Below, one piece after another: positions 26,553 to 35,743 of a DNA stretch of 64,000 bases. Made by a program: the position numbers and the translations under genes. The first letter of the stretch is position 1. The number at the start of each line of letters is the position of its first letter. The DNA comes from Gammaproteobacteria bacterium (GTDB lineage Bacteria > Pseudomonadota > Gammaproteobacteria > SZUA-140): NCBI GenBank assembly GCA_021648525.1, contig JAKISP010000004.1, forward strand, positions 1 through 64,000. Direction: 5' to 3'. Below the pieces are notes generated by a model. The model was given only the letters and a program-made list of their open reading frames with translations, had not been told where the DNA came from and did no database searches.

Positions 26553-27794
26553 ATGCGCCCAATCAATATAATATACTGTTTTGTCACTGCCTTGTTACTG
26601 CTGACAGGCTGTGCCACCACCGCGCCAAAAAGTGCCGACCGCGCCCCGTCAACGCAACACATGCACGCAAATGCCCTCTACACTGCAGGCAAAGAGGCGA
26701 TCAACAACGGCAATCCTCAGGGTTCGATTCACCACTTCAACACCCTGATAACACAGTATCCAATCAATGAACTCACGCTCCAGGGACGACTCGAGCTGGC
26801 TTACGCCTATCATAAAAGTGGCCAAACAAGCGCTACCATTGCCACTACAGAGCGCTTTATCAAAAAATACCCGCAACATACAAACATTGATTACGCCTAT
26901 TATCTACGTGGCCTCGCCGCGTACGAGGCTGCCATTGCCAGACTTGGCACTGACATCACTACTGACACAGCCATCACTGGCGCACCTTATGAGGCCCATA
27001 TGGCGCTTGAGTTTCTACACGAACTCATTAATCATTTCCCAAATGGAAAGTTTAGTGGTGATACCAGGCGGCGCATTCATAATATTAATGAACGCGTAGC
27101 ACGATATCTGGTCATCGCGGCACAACAGCAGCTTGATCAGGGAAACCTGGCCCAGGCTGGCCTCCTCGCTCAGGCAGTTGTTGAAAAATATCCAGAGTCA
27201 GCGTCACTTCGGAAAGCTGCCGTCATCACCAACCAAGCCTATCGGCTACTGGAACTAAGCAGCGACAACCCACTCAACATCACAGTTGGGCAGATAAAAA
27301 ACACACTCAAATCCGACGCGCAGCCGCCACCACCCATCACTCCCCAACGGGTAAGCCACGTCACCAGTGCCACCACTGAAATGGTTGAAACTACCACCGC
27401 AGCTGCGATAATATCAACCGCCCAAAATGGCACTGAGAACATTCCGCTCAAAATAACACCCGCGAAAGCAATAGCCACCGTGAGCATGTCCAAAGAACCG
27501 CAGAAAATGATCGCGACACCTGATATTCTCAATATCACCAAAAAACTGATCAACCATCGCAATACGCTGTGGCACAACCATTCGTCCACCTATCACCTCT
27601 ACCTAGGCGGTCAACTCAATACAATATATTCTCAGAAAAAAGCGTTACTGACCATCAGTACAAACAAAAATGATAGCGGTCTTATCTGTGAATACTCAAC
27701 TAGACACGGCGGGCGGGCAAACGTCGAAGCAGATAAAGTGACGGCCTGCAATACACTCGCAAACAAGTTACAAACCTATCTAGAAGAAAATTGA
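26553..27794 (+). CDS. BamD-family lipoprotein paralogue with novel C-terminal extension
   Basis: The 413-residue protein has a lipoprotein signal with LLTGC at about 17-21, then a BamD-like TPR region (about 35-230) in which ALYTAGKEAINNGNPQGSIHHFNTLITQYP matches the first BamD repeat. A Thr/Ala/Pro-rich linker and an unrecognised C-terminal region (about 325-413) follow, containing two cysteines in LICEYSTRHGG and VTACNTL. It is the first of three tandem BamD-type genes. AGGATC lies upstream of the ATG. BamD is normally a subunit of the outer-membrane protein assembly complex; whether this copy binds the complex is unknown. Confidence 0.85.
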   Translation: MRPINIIYCFVTALLLLTGCATTAPKSADRAPSTQHMHANALYTAGKEAINNGNPQGSIHHFNTLITQYPINELTLQGRLELAYAYHKSGQTSATIATTERFIKKYPQHTNIDYAYYLRGLAAYEAAIARLGTDITTDTAITGAPYEAHMALEFLHELINHFPNGKFSGDTRRRIHNINERVARYLVIAAQQQLDQGNLAQAGLLAQAVVEKYPESASLRKAAVITNQAYRLLELSSDNPLNITVGQIKNTLKSDAQPPPPITPQRVSHVTSATTEMVETTTAAAIISTAQNGTENIPLKITPAKAIATVSMSKEPQKMIATPDILNITKKLINHRNTLWHNHSSTYHLYLGGQLNTIYSQKKALLTISTNKNDSGLICEYSTRHGGRANVEADKVTACNTLANKLQTYLEEN

Positions 27795-27971
27795 CCAGGT
27801 CGTCTCACGAATAGCACTCAACAACCGCTGATTAACTCATTAACAAATGCGATGAACCCAAATATTAAACTGCAGCGTTGCATTCCCGCAGTAAAATAGC
27901 CTTAATATATCGTATACGATGTGTCATTACAGGCAACAATCCCACCAGACATCTTTCAAACCCTCATTTAA

Positions 27972-28029
27972 CCCTTTTATTCACCTGCATATAAGCTCAT
28001 AATCCATTCATCTAATGATCGACCTATGC
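27972..28029 (+). repeat. Upstream block shared by the first two bamD paralogues, copy 2
   Basis: Diverged partner of 26036-26093, lying about 57 bp before the second paralogue. It may hold the promoter. The remaining intergenic sequence 27795-27971 is AT-rich with no gene I can support. Confidence 0.5.
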
Positions 28030-28086
28030 CTTTAAACAACGGTGCCTTCACTGGGGAGGACACCCCGGATAACAGGATCTAAACAT

Positions 28087-29148
28087 ATGCGACCATCCAA
28101 CACAGTATACTGTTTTATCGCTGCATTTTCGCTACTACTGTCAGGCTGTGCCACTACCGCCCAGAACAGTAGCGAAGATTCCCAGGCAAATCAGCGCATG
28201 AGTGCCAACGCCATCTATAACGCGGGCAAAGAAGCGATGAATACTGGGGATCATCAGGGGGCCATTCATCACTTCAACACGTTGATTACACAGTACCCGG
28301 TCGATAAATTTGCACGGCAGGGGCAACTGGAACTCGCTTACGCCTACCATAAAATCGGCCAGAGCAGCTCAACCATCGCCACCACCGAGCGTTTCATTAA
28401 CGATCACCCACAACATAAAAACAGCGACTACGCCTATTACCTGCGTGCGCTTAGCGCCTATGAAATGGCTATTCGCAAACTCGACGCCGGGGCAACGGTC
28501 ATCCCGTTCGAAGTTCCGATGGCGCTGACCTTTCTCAACGAATTAAGCAATCACTACCCTGATGGAAAATATAGTGAAGACACCCACCAGCGCATCAACA
28601 CCCTCAACGAGCGTGTTGCGCAACTGCTAGTGTTCTCGGCACAACAACAACTAGATCAGGGCAACCCCGCAAGGGCTGCGCTGCTCGCCAAACAGGTGGT
28701 CGATGATCATATAACCACATCCGCTATTCAGCAAGCCATCATCATCACCAATCAGGCCTATAAAATCCTGGGACTAAACAACTCCATTGCCAGCATGGTA
28801 CCGGCTTTAGTGCCAACGCCAACGTCTACAAACCAGATGGCAAGTAGCAAAACCATCAGAGATACTGACTGGTTGATGTCGCAAGGCCCACAACTGTTCA
28901 CCATCCAGCTACTCGGCACAGAAAATGAAGCACTGCTACGCCAGCAAATCAAAAATGGCGGTCTGACCAGCAAAGTAGCCTATTACAAAAAAAATCGCGA
29001 CGACATCGCCTGGTTTTCACTGATTTACGGCAGTTATACCAGCCGTGATGCAGCACTAACAGCCTCTCAGTCTCTACCAGCCTCACTTCGTAAAAATAAG
29101 CCATGGATCAGAAAGATCGGTGATATCCAGGCCTCGCTGAATGAATAA
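28087..29148 (+). CDS. BamD-family lipoprotein fused to a SPOR domain
   Basis: From the ATG at 28087 (an in-frame start 15 codons earlier would bury the signal peptide), the 353-residue protein has the lipobox LLSGC and BamD-like TPR repeats at about 30-215. The C-terminal region (about 272-353) looks like a SPOR domain: FTIQLLGTENEALLRQ opens it and WFSLIYGSYTSRDAALTA follows. SPOR domains bind denuded glycan strands at division septa. The fusion would place a BamD-like repeat protein at the septum. It lies between the first paralogue and true bamD, all on the plus strand. Confidence 0.88.
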   Translation: MRPSNTVYCFIAAFSLLLSGCATTAQNSSEDSQANQRMSANAIYNAGKEAMNTGDHQGAIHHFNTLITQYPVDKFARQGQLELAYAYHKIGQSSSTIATTERFINDHPQHKNSDYAYYLRALSAYEMAIRKLDAGATVIPFEVPMALTFLNELSNHYPDGKYSEDTHQRINTLNERVAQLLVFSAQQQLDQGNPARAALLAKQVVDDHITTSAIQQAIIITNQAYKILGLNNSIASMVPALVPTPTSTNQMASSKTIRDTDWLMSQGPQLFTIQLLGTENEALLRQQIKNGGLTSKVAYYKKNRDDIAWFSLIYGSYTSRDAALTASQSLPASLRKNKPWIRKIGDIQASLNE

Positions 29149-29218
29149 TGGGCTATAATCCAGGTCTGAACTAAGGCCTTTTGCCCAATATCGTTTTATG
29201 CAACCAAGTTGGTAACCC

Positions 29219-29959
29219 ATGCGTGTTTTACATCTCGTCGCCCCATTATTAATCCTCCTGCTAACAGGCTGCTCAACCCTGCAGGAAAAAGATGATTCAG
29301 AACTGACCGCAGACGAACTCTACGAACGCGCCAAAAAAGCGCTTGATATAAAAGACTATGAGATGGCGATCACTCATTTCGACACCCTTGAAACACGTTT
29401 TCCGTTTGGCGTCCATGCACAACATGCACAGCTCAACTCAGCCTACGCCTATTATAAATTCGATGAATCCGCATCGGCAATCGCCAATGCGGAGCGTTTT
29501 ATCAAGACCTATCCTCGCCATGCACATGTCGACTACGCCTACTACCTGCGCGGCCTCGCCAAGTTTAACCAGGACAAAGATAATTTTGATCGCATCTTTA
29601 ATCTTGATGTCACCAAGCGTGAGTCCGGTGCGATTCAGACATCATTCTTCTATTTCAAGGAACTGGTCGAGCGCTTTCCTGACAGCCGCTATAGCCCCGA
29701 CTCACGCCAGCGCATGGTTCACCTGCGCAACCTGCTAGCACAAGCCGAACTGCATGTGGCCCACTACTATCTCAGCCGTGAAGCCTTTACCGCCGCCGCT
29801 AATCGCGCCAAATATATTATTGAAACCCTGCCGCGCACACCGGCAATTCCGCAAGCGCTTACCATTATGGCTGCCGCCTATCAACAACTCGGTCTACAAC
29901 CACTTGCCGATGATGCACTACGCGTACGCCAGATTAATTTTCCAGACTACACCCCGTAA
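29219..29959 (+). CDS. bamD: Outer membrane protein assembly factor BamD
   Basis: BamD is the essential lipoprotein of the Bam complex that folds outer-membrane barrels. The 246-residue protein has the lipobox LLTGC, five TPR-like repeats and the family motifs ELYERAKKALDIKDYEMAI and RFPDSRYSPDSRQRM. Length and motifs are those of ordinary BamD, so this is the likely functional copy. The gap from the SPOR fusion is 70 bp with no terminator seen, so the genes may be read together. Confidence 0.95.
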   Translation: MRVLHLVAPLLILLLTGCSTLQEKDDSELTADELYERAKKALDIKDYEMAITHFDTLETRFPFGVHAQHAQLNSAYAYYKFDESASAIANAERFIKTYPRHAHVDYAYYLRGLAKFNQDKDNFDRIFNLDVTKRESGAIQTSFFYFKELVERFPDSRYSPDSRQRMVHLRNLLAQAELHVAHYYLSREAFTAAANRAKYIIETLPRTPAIPQALTIMAAAYQQLGLQPLADDALRVRQINFPDYTP

Positions 29960-30010
29960 ATGGAAATGTAGGTACCTGACGCTTAAATATTAAATACGAG
30001 GAGTAAGTAT

Positions 30011-30535
30011 ATGTGGGACTTCTTCGAAACAGTACGCCACCGACATTCGGTTAGAAAGTACCAGACCACCACACCGATTGAAGCAGGCAAGCTTCACGCT
30101 GTGCTAGAGATGGCATGTGCGGCCCCCTCTGCGGGCGATTTGCAGGCCTACCAGATCACCGTCATTAATGACCAGGCCACACGCGAGGCACTGCAGGCAG
30201 CGGCCAATGGGCAGCCGTTTATTTCCGAAGCACCGGTCTGTCTTGTCTTCAGTGCGGACCCTTCCCGCTCCGCCAAAAGTTTTGGTGAACGCGGTGCATC
30301 GCTTTATGCCGTGCAAGATGCCACCATTGCCGCCACCTATGCGCAGCTTGCAATTGTAGCTGCCGGAATGGGCTCAACCTGGGTGGGAGACTTTGATGAC
30401 AACGCGGTAAAGAGGGTACTCAATAACAATGATGAGCTACAACCGATCGCGATATTGAGCGTTGGCTATCCGGCAGAACTACCTGAGCCAACACCGCGCC
30501 GCAATCTGGACGACGTGGTTAAACAGTTCCCATAA
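30011..30535 (+). CDS. Nitroreductase family flavoprotein
   Basis: The 174-residue protein starts MWDFFETVRHRHSVRKY. It has the FMN-binding RHSVR motif, then AAPSAGDLQAYQITVI, and near the end GMGSTWVGDFDDNAVKRVL and LSVGYPAE, all typical of the nitroreductase fold. Such enzymes reduce nitro compounds, quinones or other substrates with NAD(P)H; the substrate cannot be told. GGAG precedes the ATG. It is followed by a strong bidirectional terminator. Confidence 0.93.
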   Translation: MWDFFETVRHRHSVRKYQTTTPIEAGKLHAVLEMACAAPSAGDLQAYQITVINDQATREALQAAANGQPFISEAPVCLVFSADPSRSAKSFGERGASLYAVQDATIAATYAQLAIVAAGMGSTWVGDFDDNAVKRVLNNNDELQPIAILSVGYPAELPEPTPRRNLDDVVKQFP

Positions 30536-30537
30536 AA

Positions 30538-30572
30538 AACCGGGGTAACAGCCCTCCCGTTACCCCGGTTTT
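30538..30572. terminator. Bidirectional terminator between the nitroreductase gene and glnB
   Basis: AACCGGGGTAAC at 30538-30549 pairs perfectly with GTTACCCCGGTT at 30559-30570 (12 bp, 9-nt loop). A-runs on the left and T-runs on the right give a T-tail on either strand. It serves both convergent genes. Confidence 0.95.
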
Positions 30573-30593
30573 GCTTAGCAATTTAGTCACAAT

Positions 30594-30950
<357 letters not shown>

Positions 30951-30986
30951 CTAATATGACCAGTCTAAATAGATTGTATTCAGTTA

Positions 30987-32618
30987 TTACCCCTCATGAA
31001 AGCCTGACGTAATCGGATAACGACGATCACGCCCAAAGGCACGTGCGGTAATCTTCACCCCCGGCGGTGCCTGACGGCGTTTATATTCGTTACGTTTCAC
31101 CATCGCGACCACCTGGTGCACCATCTCACTCTCATAACCAGCCTTGATAATTGCACCCGGCCCCATGTCCTGCTCCACAATCATCTCCAGTACCGGATCA
31201 AGTATGTCATAAGGCGGCAAGCTATCTTCATCTTTTTGATCCAGTGCCAGCTCAGCCGAAGGCGGACGATCAATGACACGCTGCGGAATCACCTGTGACA
31301 CCGTGTTACGATAATTCGAGAGGCGATAGACCAGCAACTTCGGCACATCCTTAAGCGGAGCAAAGCCACCTGCCATATCACCATAAAGCGTCGCATAACC
31401 GACCGCCATCTCACTCTTATTGCCGGTGGTGAGCACAATTTTATCTCCTTTATTCGAGATCGCCATCAGGATAACACCACGACAGCGCGCCTGAATATTC
31501 TCTTCAGTGGCATCCGCTTTATCGCCGAGAAACTGATTCTGCAGCGCCGTCAGGAACGATTGATACATCGGTTCGATTGCCACCTGATGACATTGGATTC
31601 CCAACGCCTCACATTCAGTAAAAGAGTCTTCAATACTCATGTCAGCGGTATAGCGTGATGGCATCGTCACCGCTTCAACATTCGCAGCGCCAATCGCATC
31701 GACCGCAATCACCAACGTCAATGCAGAATCTATCCCGCCCGAGAGGCCAATCACGACACTGTTAAAACCATTCTTATGGATATAATCCCGCACCGCTAAA
31801 ACGATTGCGTTATAGATCATCGCATCATCGCTCGGTAACGGTGTCACCCAGGCAGGCTGTGGCACCAACGCACCATTCGCTTCAATCTCAAATTCAGCCA
31901 CCATCAATGACTCAACTAATGCGGGCAGACGTTGTGTCACGACACCTTTAGCATTGATCACAAATGAGCCGCCATCAAAGATCAACTCATCCTGGCCACC
32001 CACTAAATTCAGATAGACAATCGGCAACCCACTCTCCGCCACCCGTTGCGCCAATACCGCTTCACGCTGCTGCTGTTTACCGATATGGAAAGGTGATGCG
32101 TTGATATTAATGACCAGCTGTGTACCTGCCTGCTTCGCCTGCTCAAGCGCCTGTGGCTGCCAGATATCTTCACAGATTGAGAGGCTCACCTTAACGCTGT
32201 TGATCTCAATAACCGATGACGAACTGCCCGCTTTGAAATAACGTTTTTCGTCGAACACGCTATGGTTAGGCAACGACTGCTTAAAGTAATGGTGCTGAAC
32301 CTCGCCATCGGCAATCACCGCAGCAGCGTTATAACAACGACCATTCTCATAATGCGGATAGCCAAGCACAATGCTAATGCCGCTCACGCCAGATTTGATC
32401 GCTGCCAGCGCGGCATCAATCTGCAGCGCCATCGCAGGGCGTAGCAGCAGGTCTTCTGGCGGATAGCCGGTTAAAGTTAATTCAGGAAAAACCACCGCAT
32501 CGGCTTTGAGTCGATCACGCGCATCCAGTGCTTCTTTAATCACCTTCGCACGATTACCAGCCACATCTCCAACTAGCAGGTCGACCTGCGCCATTGCAAC
32601 GCGTAATTTATTTTCCAA
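30987..32618 (-). CDS. nadE: Glutamine-dependent NAD+ synthetase
   Basis: Makes NAD from deamido-NAD using glutamine as ammonia source. The 543-residue protein has an N-terminal nitrilase-type glutaminase domain with triad Glu46 (FPEL), Lys113 (YFKQSLPN) and Cys149 (SICEDIW). The C-terminal synthetase domain has the PP-loop GLSGGIDSALTL at 291-302. The start codon is TTG: the next ATG, at residue 9, would remove the first beta strand. It is transcribed ahead of glnB. Confidence 0.96.
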   Translation of the reverse strand: MENKLRVAMAQVDLLVGDVAGNRAKVIKEALDARDRLKADAVVFPELTLTGYPPEDLLLRPAMALQIDAALAAIKSGVSGISIVLGYPHYENGRCYNAAAVIADGEVQHHYFKQSLPNHSVFDEKRYFKAGSSSSVIEINSVKVSLSICEDIWQPQALEQAKQAGTQLVININASPFHIGKQQQREAVLAQRVAESGLPIVYLNLVGGQDELIFDGGSFVINAKGVVTQRLPALVESLMVAEFEIEANGALVPQPAWVTPLPSDDAMIYNAIVLAVRDYIHKNGFNSVVIGLSGGIDSALTLVIAVDAIGAANVEAVTMPSRYTADMSIEDSFTECEALGIQCHQVAIEPMYQSFLTALQNQFLGDKADATEENIQARCRGVILMAISNKGDKIVLTTGNKSEMAVGYATLYGDMAGGFAPLKDVPKLLVYRLSNYRNTVSQVIPQRVIDRPPSAELALDQKDEDSLPPYDILDPVLEMIVEQDMGPGAIIKAGYESEMVHQVVAMVKRNEYKRRQAPPGVKITARAFGRDRRYPITSGFHEG

Positions 32619-32670
32619 TATCTTTCTCTATCACTCGATTGTCGCACTACAGGGCTAAGCAGCACAGCCA

Positions 32671-33546
32671 TTATTTAGCAGGACAGACCTCAAGGATGCG
32701 ATCACCCATATCAGCAGGCGACTCTGCAATCAAGACGCCTGCATTTTTCAGTGCTTCAATCTTATCACTCGCGGTGCCTTTGCCACCGGAGATAATCGCA
32801 CCAGCATGGCCCATGCGTTTGCCCGCAGGTGCCGTCAGGCCCGCAATATAAGAGACCACCGGCTTGGTGACATTTGCCTTGATATATTCCGCAGCCTCTT
32901 CTTCGGCCGTTCCGCCAATTTCACCCACCATCATAATCGCTCTGGTTTGATCATCCTGCTCGAATAGCGCCAGGCAATCGATAAAATTCATGCCGTGGAC
33001 TGGATCACCACCAATACCCACACAAGTACTCTGGCCAAGGCCATTACCGGTGGTTTGATGTACCGCTTCATAGGTCAATGTGCCAGAACGCGATACCACA
33101 CCCACCACACCCGGCTGATGGATCGCACCCGGCATAATGCCGATCTTACACGCGCCTGGCGTAATCACCCCAGGGCAGTTGGGGCCGATCAGGCGCGCAT
33201 CGTATCCTGCCAGCTGCGCCTTCACTTTAATCATATCCTGTACAGGAATTCCTTCGGTAATGCAGACAATCACCTTAATACCGGCATCTGCCGCTTCAAG
33301 GATCGCATCCGCTGCAAAGGGGGCTGGCACGTAAATCATGGTCGCATCTGCACCAGTATCCGTCACCGCATCATGCACGGTATTAAACACCGGCAGATCA
33401 AGGTGCGTCTGCCCACCCTTACCTGGCGTCACGCCACCGACGAAACGAGAGCCATATTCGATCGCCTGCTGGGAGTGAAACGTCCCCTGCTTCCCTGTAA
33501 AACCCTGACATATCACACGCGTTTCTTGATCAATCAGAATCGACAT
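32671..33546 (-). CDS. sucD: Succinyl-CoA synthetase alpha subunit
   Basis: The alpha subunit carries the phosphohistidine and CoA site of the TCA-cycle enzyme. The 291-residue protein has the N-terminal CoA-binding stretch [40 protein letters not shown] and the active-site segment [11 protein letters not shown]. The beta subunit gene sucC, normally directly upstream, is absent: 485 bp of non-coding DNA and a cspA-like gene lie there instead. Related CoA ligases exist, but the sequence fits SucD best. Confidence 0.94.
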   Translation of the reverse strand: MSILIDQETRVICQGFTGKQGTFHSQQAIEYGSRFVGGVTPGKGGQTHLDLPVFNTVHDAVTDTGADATMIYVPAPFAADAILEAADAGIKVIVCITEGIPVQDMIKVKAQLAGYDARLIGPNCPGVITPGACKIGIMPGAIHQPGVVGVVSRSGTLTYEAVHQTTGNGLGQSTCVGIGGDPVHGMNFIDCLALFEQDDQTRAIMMVGEIGGTAEEEAAEYIKANVTKPVVSYIAGLTAPAGKRMGHAGAIISGGKGTASDKIEALKNAGVLIAESPADMGDRILEVCPAK

Positions 33547-33844
33547 CTATCTCTCTCCCGGAAAATTAACTATTACCACCCCGATATCATCCAGTTACCA
33601 TCCAGATATCACCATACATATTAATCGACAGACCCTTGTCTCCCTTGAGTCCACCTTGCTCACTATCGATCAATTAAGGAAGAATGGTGGGAGCTTCAGA
33701 CAGCCCCCCAGGCCGATAGCTATTAGCGGCTCTTCAATCAAACGAGCACCTTTGACGAGCCTGGCACTCACAAATACGTCACTACGCTCTCTACCCTGAT
33801 GGTTATTACTTAAACAATATTAAAGAACAAATGCTCTCTGACCT

Positions 33845-33998
33845 AAATGGCACTTAACTTAAGCTTTCCCCATCATTCCAGCATGCTGTTGGCCGGAATC
33901 CATATCTTAATAAACGCTGGATCCCAGCCAAAAGCTCGCAGAATGCCGAATCAAATTGTAAATGTTCACTTAACATTACCTTAAGTTAAGTGTCATTT
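33845..33998. mobile_element. Miniature inverted-repeat element, 154 bp, with flanking 11-bp direct repeats
   Basis: The terminal inverted repeats are 19 bp with one mismatch: AAATGGCACTTAACTTAAG at 33845-33863 against the complement of 33980-33998. An inner inverted repeat holds CATTCCAGCATGCTGTTGGC on one side and CCAGCCAAAAGCTCGCAGAAT on the other in imperfect form. CTCTCTGACCT occurs at 33834-33844 and 33999-34009, directly against both ends, and looks like a target duplication. A degenerate relative lies at 10899-11024. Confidence 0.75.
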
Positions 33999-34031
33999 CT
34001 CTCTGACCTGGGTTTTACGTATAAGCAAATA

Positions 34032-34238
34032 TTAGACCGGCACAACCTTATTTGCACACGGCCCTTTCTGGCCCTGTCCCACTTCGTATTCTACTTTCTG
34101 GCCATCATTCAGTGTGGCATAACCACCACCGGCCTGAATTTCAGAATGATGAACGAAAAGGTCTTTGCCGCCATCTTCTGGTGTAATGAAACCGAAACCT
34201 TTGTCTGCATTGAACCACTTTACTGTACCTGTACTCAT
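34032..34238 (-). CDS. Cold-shock domain protein (CspA family)
   Basis: The 68-residue single-domain protein has both RNA-binding motifs, KGFGFI and LFVHH. It binds single-stranded nucleic acid and is thought to act as an RNA chaperone. GGAAAG precedes the ATG. A 56-residue gene lies about 55 bp upstream on the same strand and could share its transcript. The miniature element at 33845-33998 lies just downstream. Confidence 0.96.
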   Translation of the reverse strand: MSTGTVKWFNADKGFGFITPEDGGKDLFVHHSEIQAGGGYATLNDGQKVEYEVGQGQKGPCANKVVPV

Positions 34239-34294
34239 ACCATTCTTTCCTTTCTGTTGTTAAAAATCATTGGCTTCTATTGCCTTGTCAGGTG

Positions 34295-34465
34295 TCACCT
34301 GTTAGTTGACGCCTTATCATCGCTGTCTGGTGCTGGTTGATCGTCCTGCTGCTGACTTTCACCCGCCGCCGCAGCTGCTGCTTTTAGCAGGCGCTTCTCT
34401 TCCTTCTTTTTCTTTTTAGCGATCTCTTTTTGACGCTTTTCAAAAGCATAATTGGGCTTAGCCAC
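34295..34465 (-). CDS. Small basic Lys-rich protein
   Basis: A 56-residue protein with a GTG start reads MAKPNYAFEKRQKEIAKKKK and continues with a Lys/Glu run, an Ala run and an acidic C-terminus. The MAKxNYxFEKRQKELAKKKKKEEK form is one I recall as a small conserved protein of many proteobacteria, often listed as hypothetical. No function is known to me. It may be co-transcribed with the cold-shock gene downstream. Confidence 0.75.
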   Translation of the reverse strand: MAKPNYAFEKRQKEIAKKKKKEEKRLLKAAAAAAGESQQQDDQPAPDSDDKASTNR

Positions 34466-34637
34466 GCGCGTATTCTCTTCTATCTAGGATTAAAGCAACA
34501 GAATATCAACAAATCGAAGAGATATCACCGTTTATGTTGAGCCATCTCGACTTGCACTCAGCCAGAACGGCGTAAAATGGAATCAAAAACGCGGCCCAAC
34601 CGACCTCCAGCACGGCTCTTACATTTATTGATCATGA

Positions 34638-35216
34638 CTACTCCCGCCGACTGGACATCACATAAGGGTAGGCCATCTGTCTTGCAACCCTTACACGGGC
34701 TTCACTGCCCGCAAATCGTTCTACCAGATGAAGACCTAAATCTATCGATGATGTCACCCCTTGAGCCGTCACAACATCACCTTCATCAACAACACGCTCA
34801 TTTACAACTGCGACACCGTAAGAAGCCAGGTCATCAAAGGCATTGGAGTGCGTAGTCGCACGCTTACCTGCCAGAAAACCTGCCGCCCCCAAAAGAAGCG
34901 CGCCAGTACAGACCGATATTTTTAACTTCACAGGCGCTGCCGATTTAATCCATCCCATAAACGCTTCATCATGCTGGAGCGCGCGCGTTCCAAAGCCACC
35001 GGGCACGATGATCATATCGTATTCGTCGAGTGATTCTGCAACGATATCTGGCACAAAGACCAGACCTTTATCATCAGATACATCTTTTGTAAAAGCACAT
35101 ATTTTCCAGTTAAAGTCAGGAATAACCGCCATTGACCTTAAACGTGTCAGCGGATCGTAAACACCAACAAAGTCTAAAGCAGTCATTTTATCGAAAATGA
35201 TAAACGCTGTTTTCAT
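34638..35216 (-). CDS. DJ-1/PfpI family protein
   Basis: The 192-residue protein has the PfpI fold with nucleophile Cys103 in SVCTGALLLGAAG and the following histidine in ATTHSN. PGGFGTR is the conserved turn before it. Some relatives hydrate isonitriles (InhA type), others act as glyoxalases or chaperones. The stretch TALDFVGVYDPL near the N-terminus resembles isonitrile hydratase, but the substrate is not certain. It stands alone on the minus strand. Confidence 0.9.
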   Translation of the reverse strand: MKTAFIIFDKMTALDFVGVYDPLTRLRSMAVIPDFNWKICAFTKDVSDDKGLVFVPDIVAESLDEYDMIIVPGGFGTRALQHDEAFMGWIKSAAPVKLKISVCTGALLLGAAGFLAGKRATTHSNAFDDLASYGVAVVNERVVDEGDVVTAQGVTSSIDLGLHLVERFAGSEARVRVARQMAYPYVMSSRRE

Positions 35217-35322
35217 ACATTTCCCTCATGCTAGCTAGAACTAATAGTGCCACACATAGCGCCATAAGCTAAACATCCCGTGCAATGCGCTTGCGCTTAT
35301 TGACGCCCTGCTCTGCAAACAT

Positions 35323-35529
35323 TTACGTGTTGTTTTTACTTAACCCCTGTAAATATTCCACCAGTTCATGAACCAGAATAGTGGGATTATCCGTGCCGCT
35401 AGCATTGGCCGATTTTAATACGCGTATTGAGTGTTGAATCGTCGGAGTCAACTCATCTAATTGAACCGATCCACCAGGGAGCCTCAGGCTCGAAAATTCT
35501 GAATCAGCCTTTATCTCTATGCAGATCAT
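35323..35529 (-). CDS. Small hypothetical protein
   Basis: A 68-residue soluble protein I do not recognise. The N-terminus is MICIEIKADSEFSSLRLPGG and the C-terminus is helical (ILVHELVEYLQGLSKN). A 21-base identical stretch (35489-35509) recurs at 40967-40987, where only the first part of the frame survives. Repeat presence at two sites suggests a mobile or duplicated small gene. The ribosome-binding site is weak. Confidence 0.5.
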   Translation of the reverse strand: MICIEIKADSEFSSLRLPGGSVQLDELTPTIQHSIRVLKSANASGTDNPTILVHELVEYLQGLSKNNT

Positions 35530-35743
35530 GACAATTCCATTTCTTTAGAAGATAGTGTGATGAATTGCCTTTTTCAGGGGCGACTCATAAGCCTCTCGCT
35601 TTGCCGGAGCTAATTTAGCTTTGGCAGTAGTATATAGGATGAATGTTAATAATTTGTGATGATTACGCGACAGGCACGTGAAGAAATGGGTATTTAATAG
35701 CGCTGTAGTTTCGTTATTAACCTAAAAATTTAAGGATCATCTA

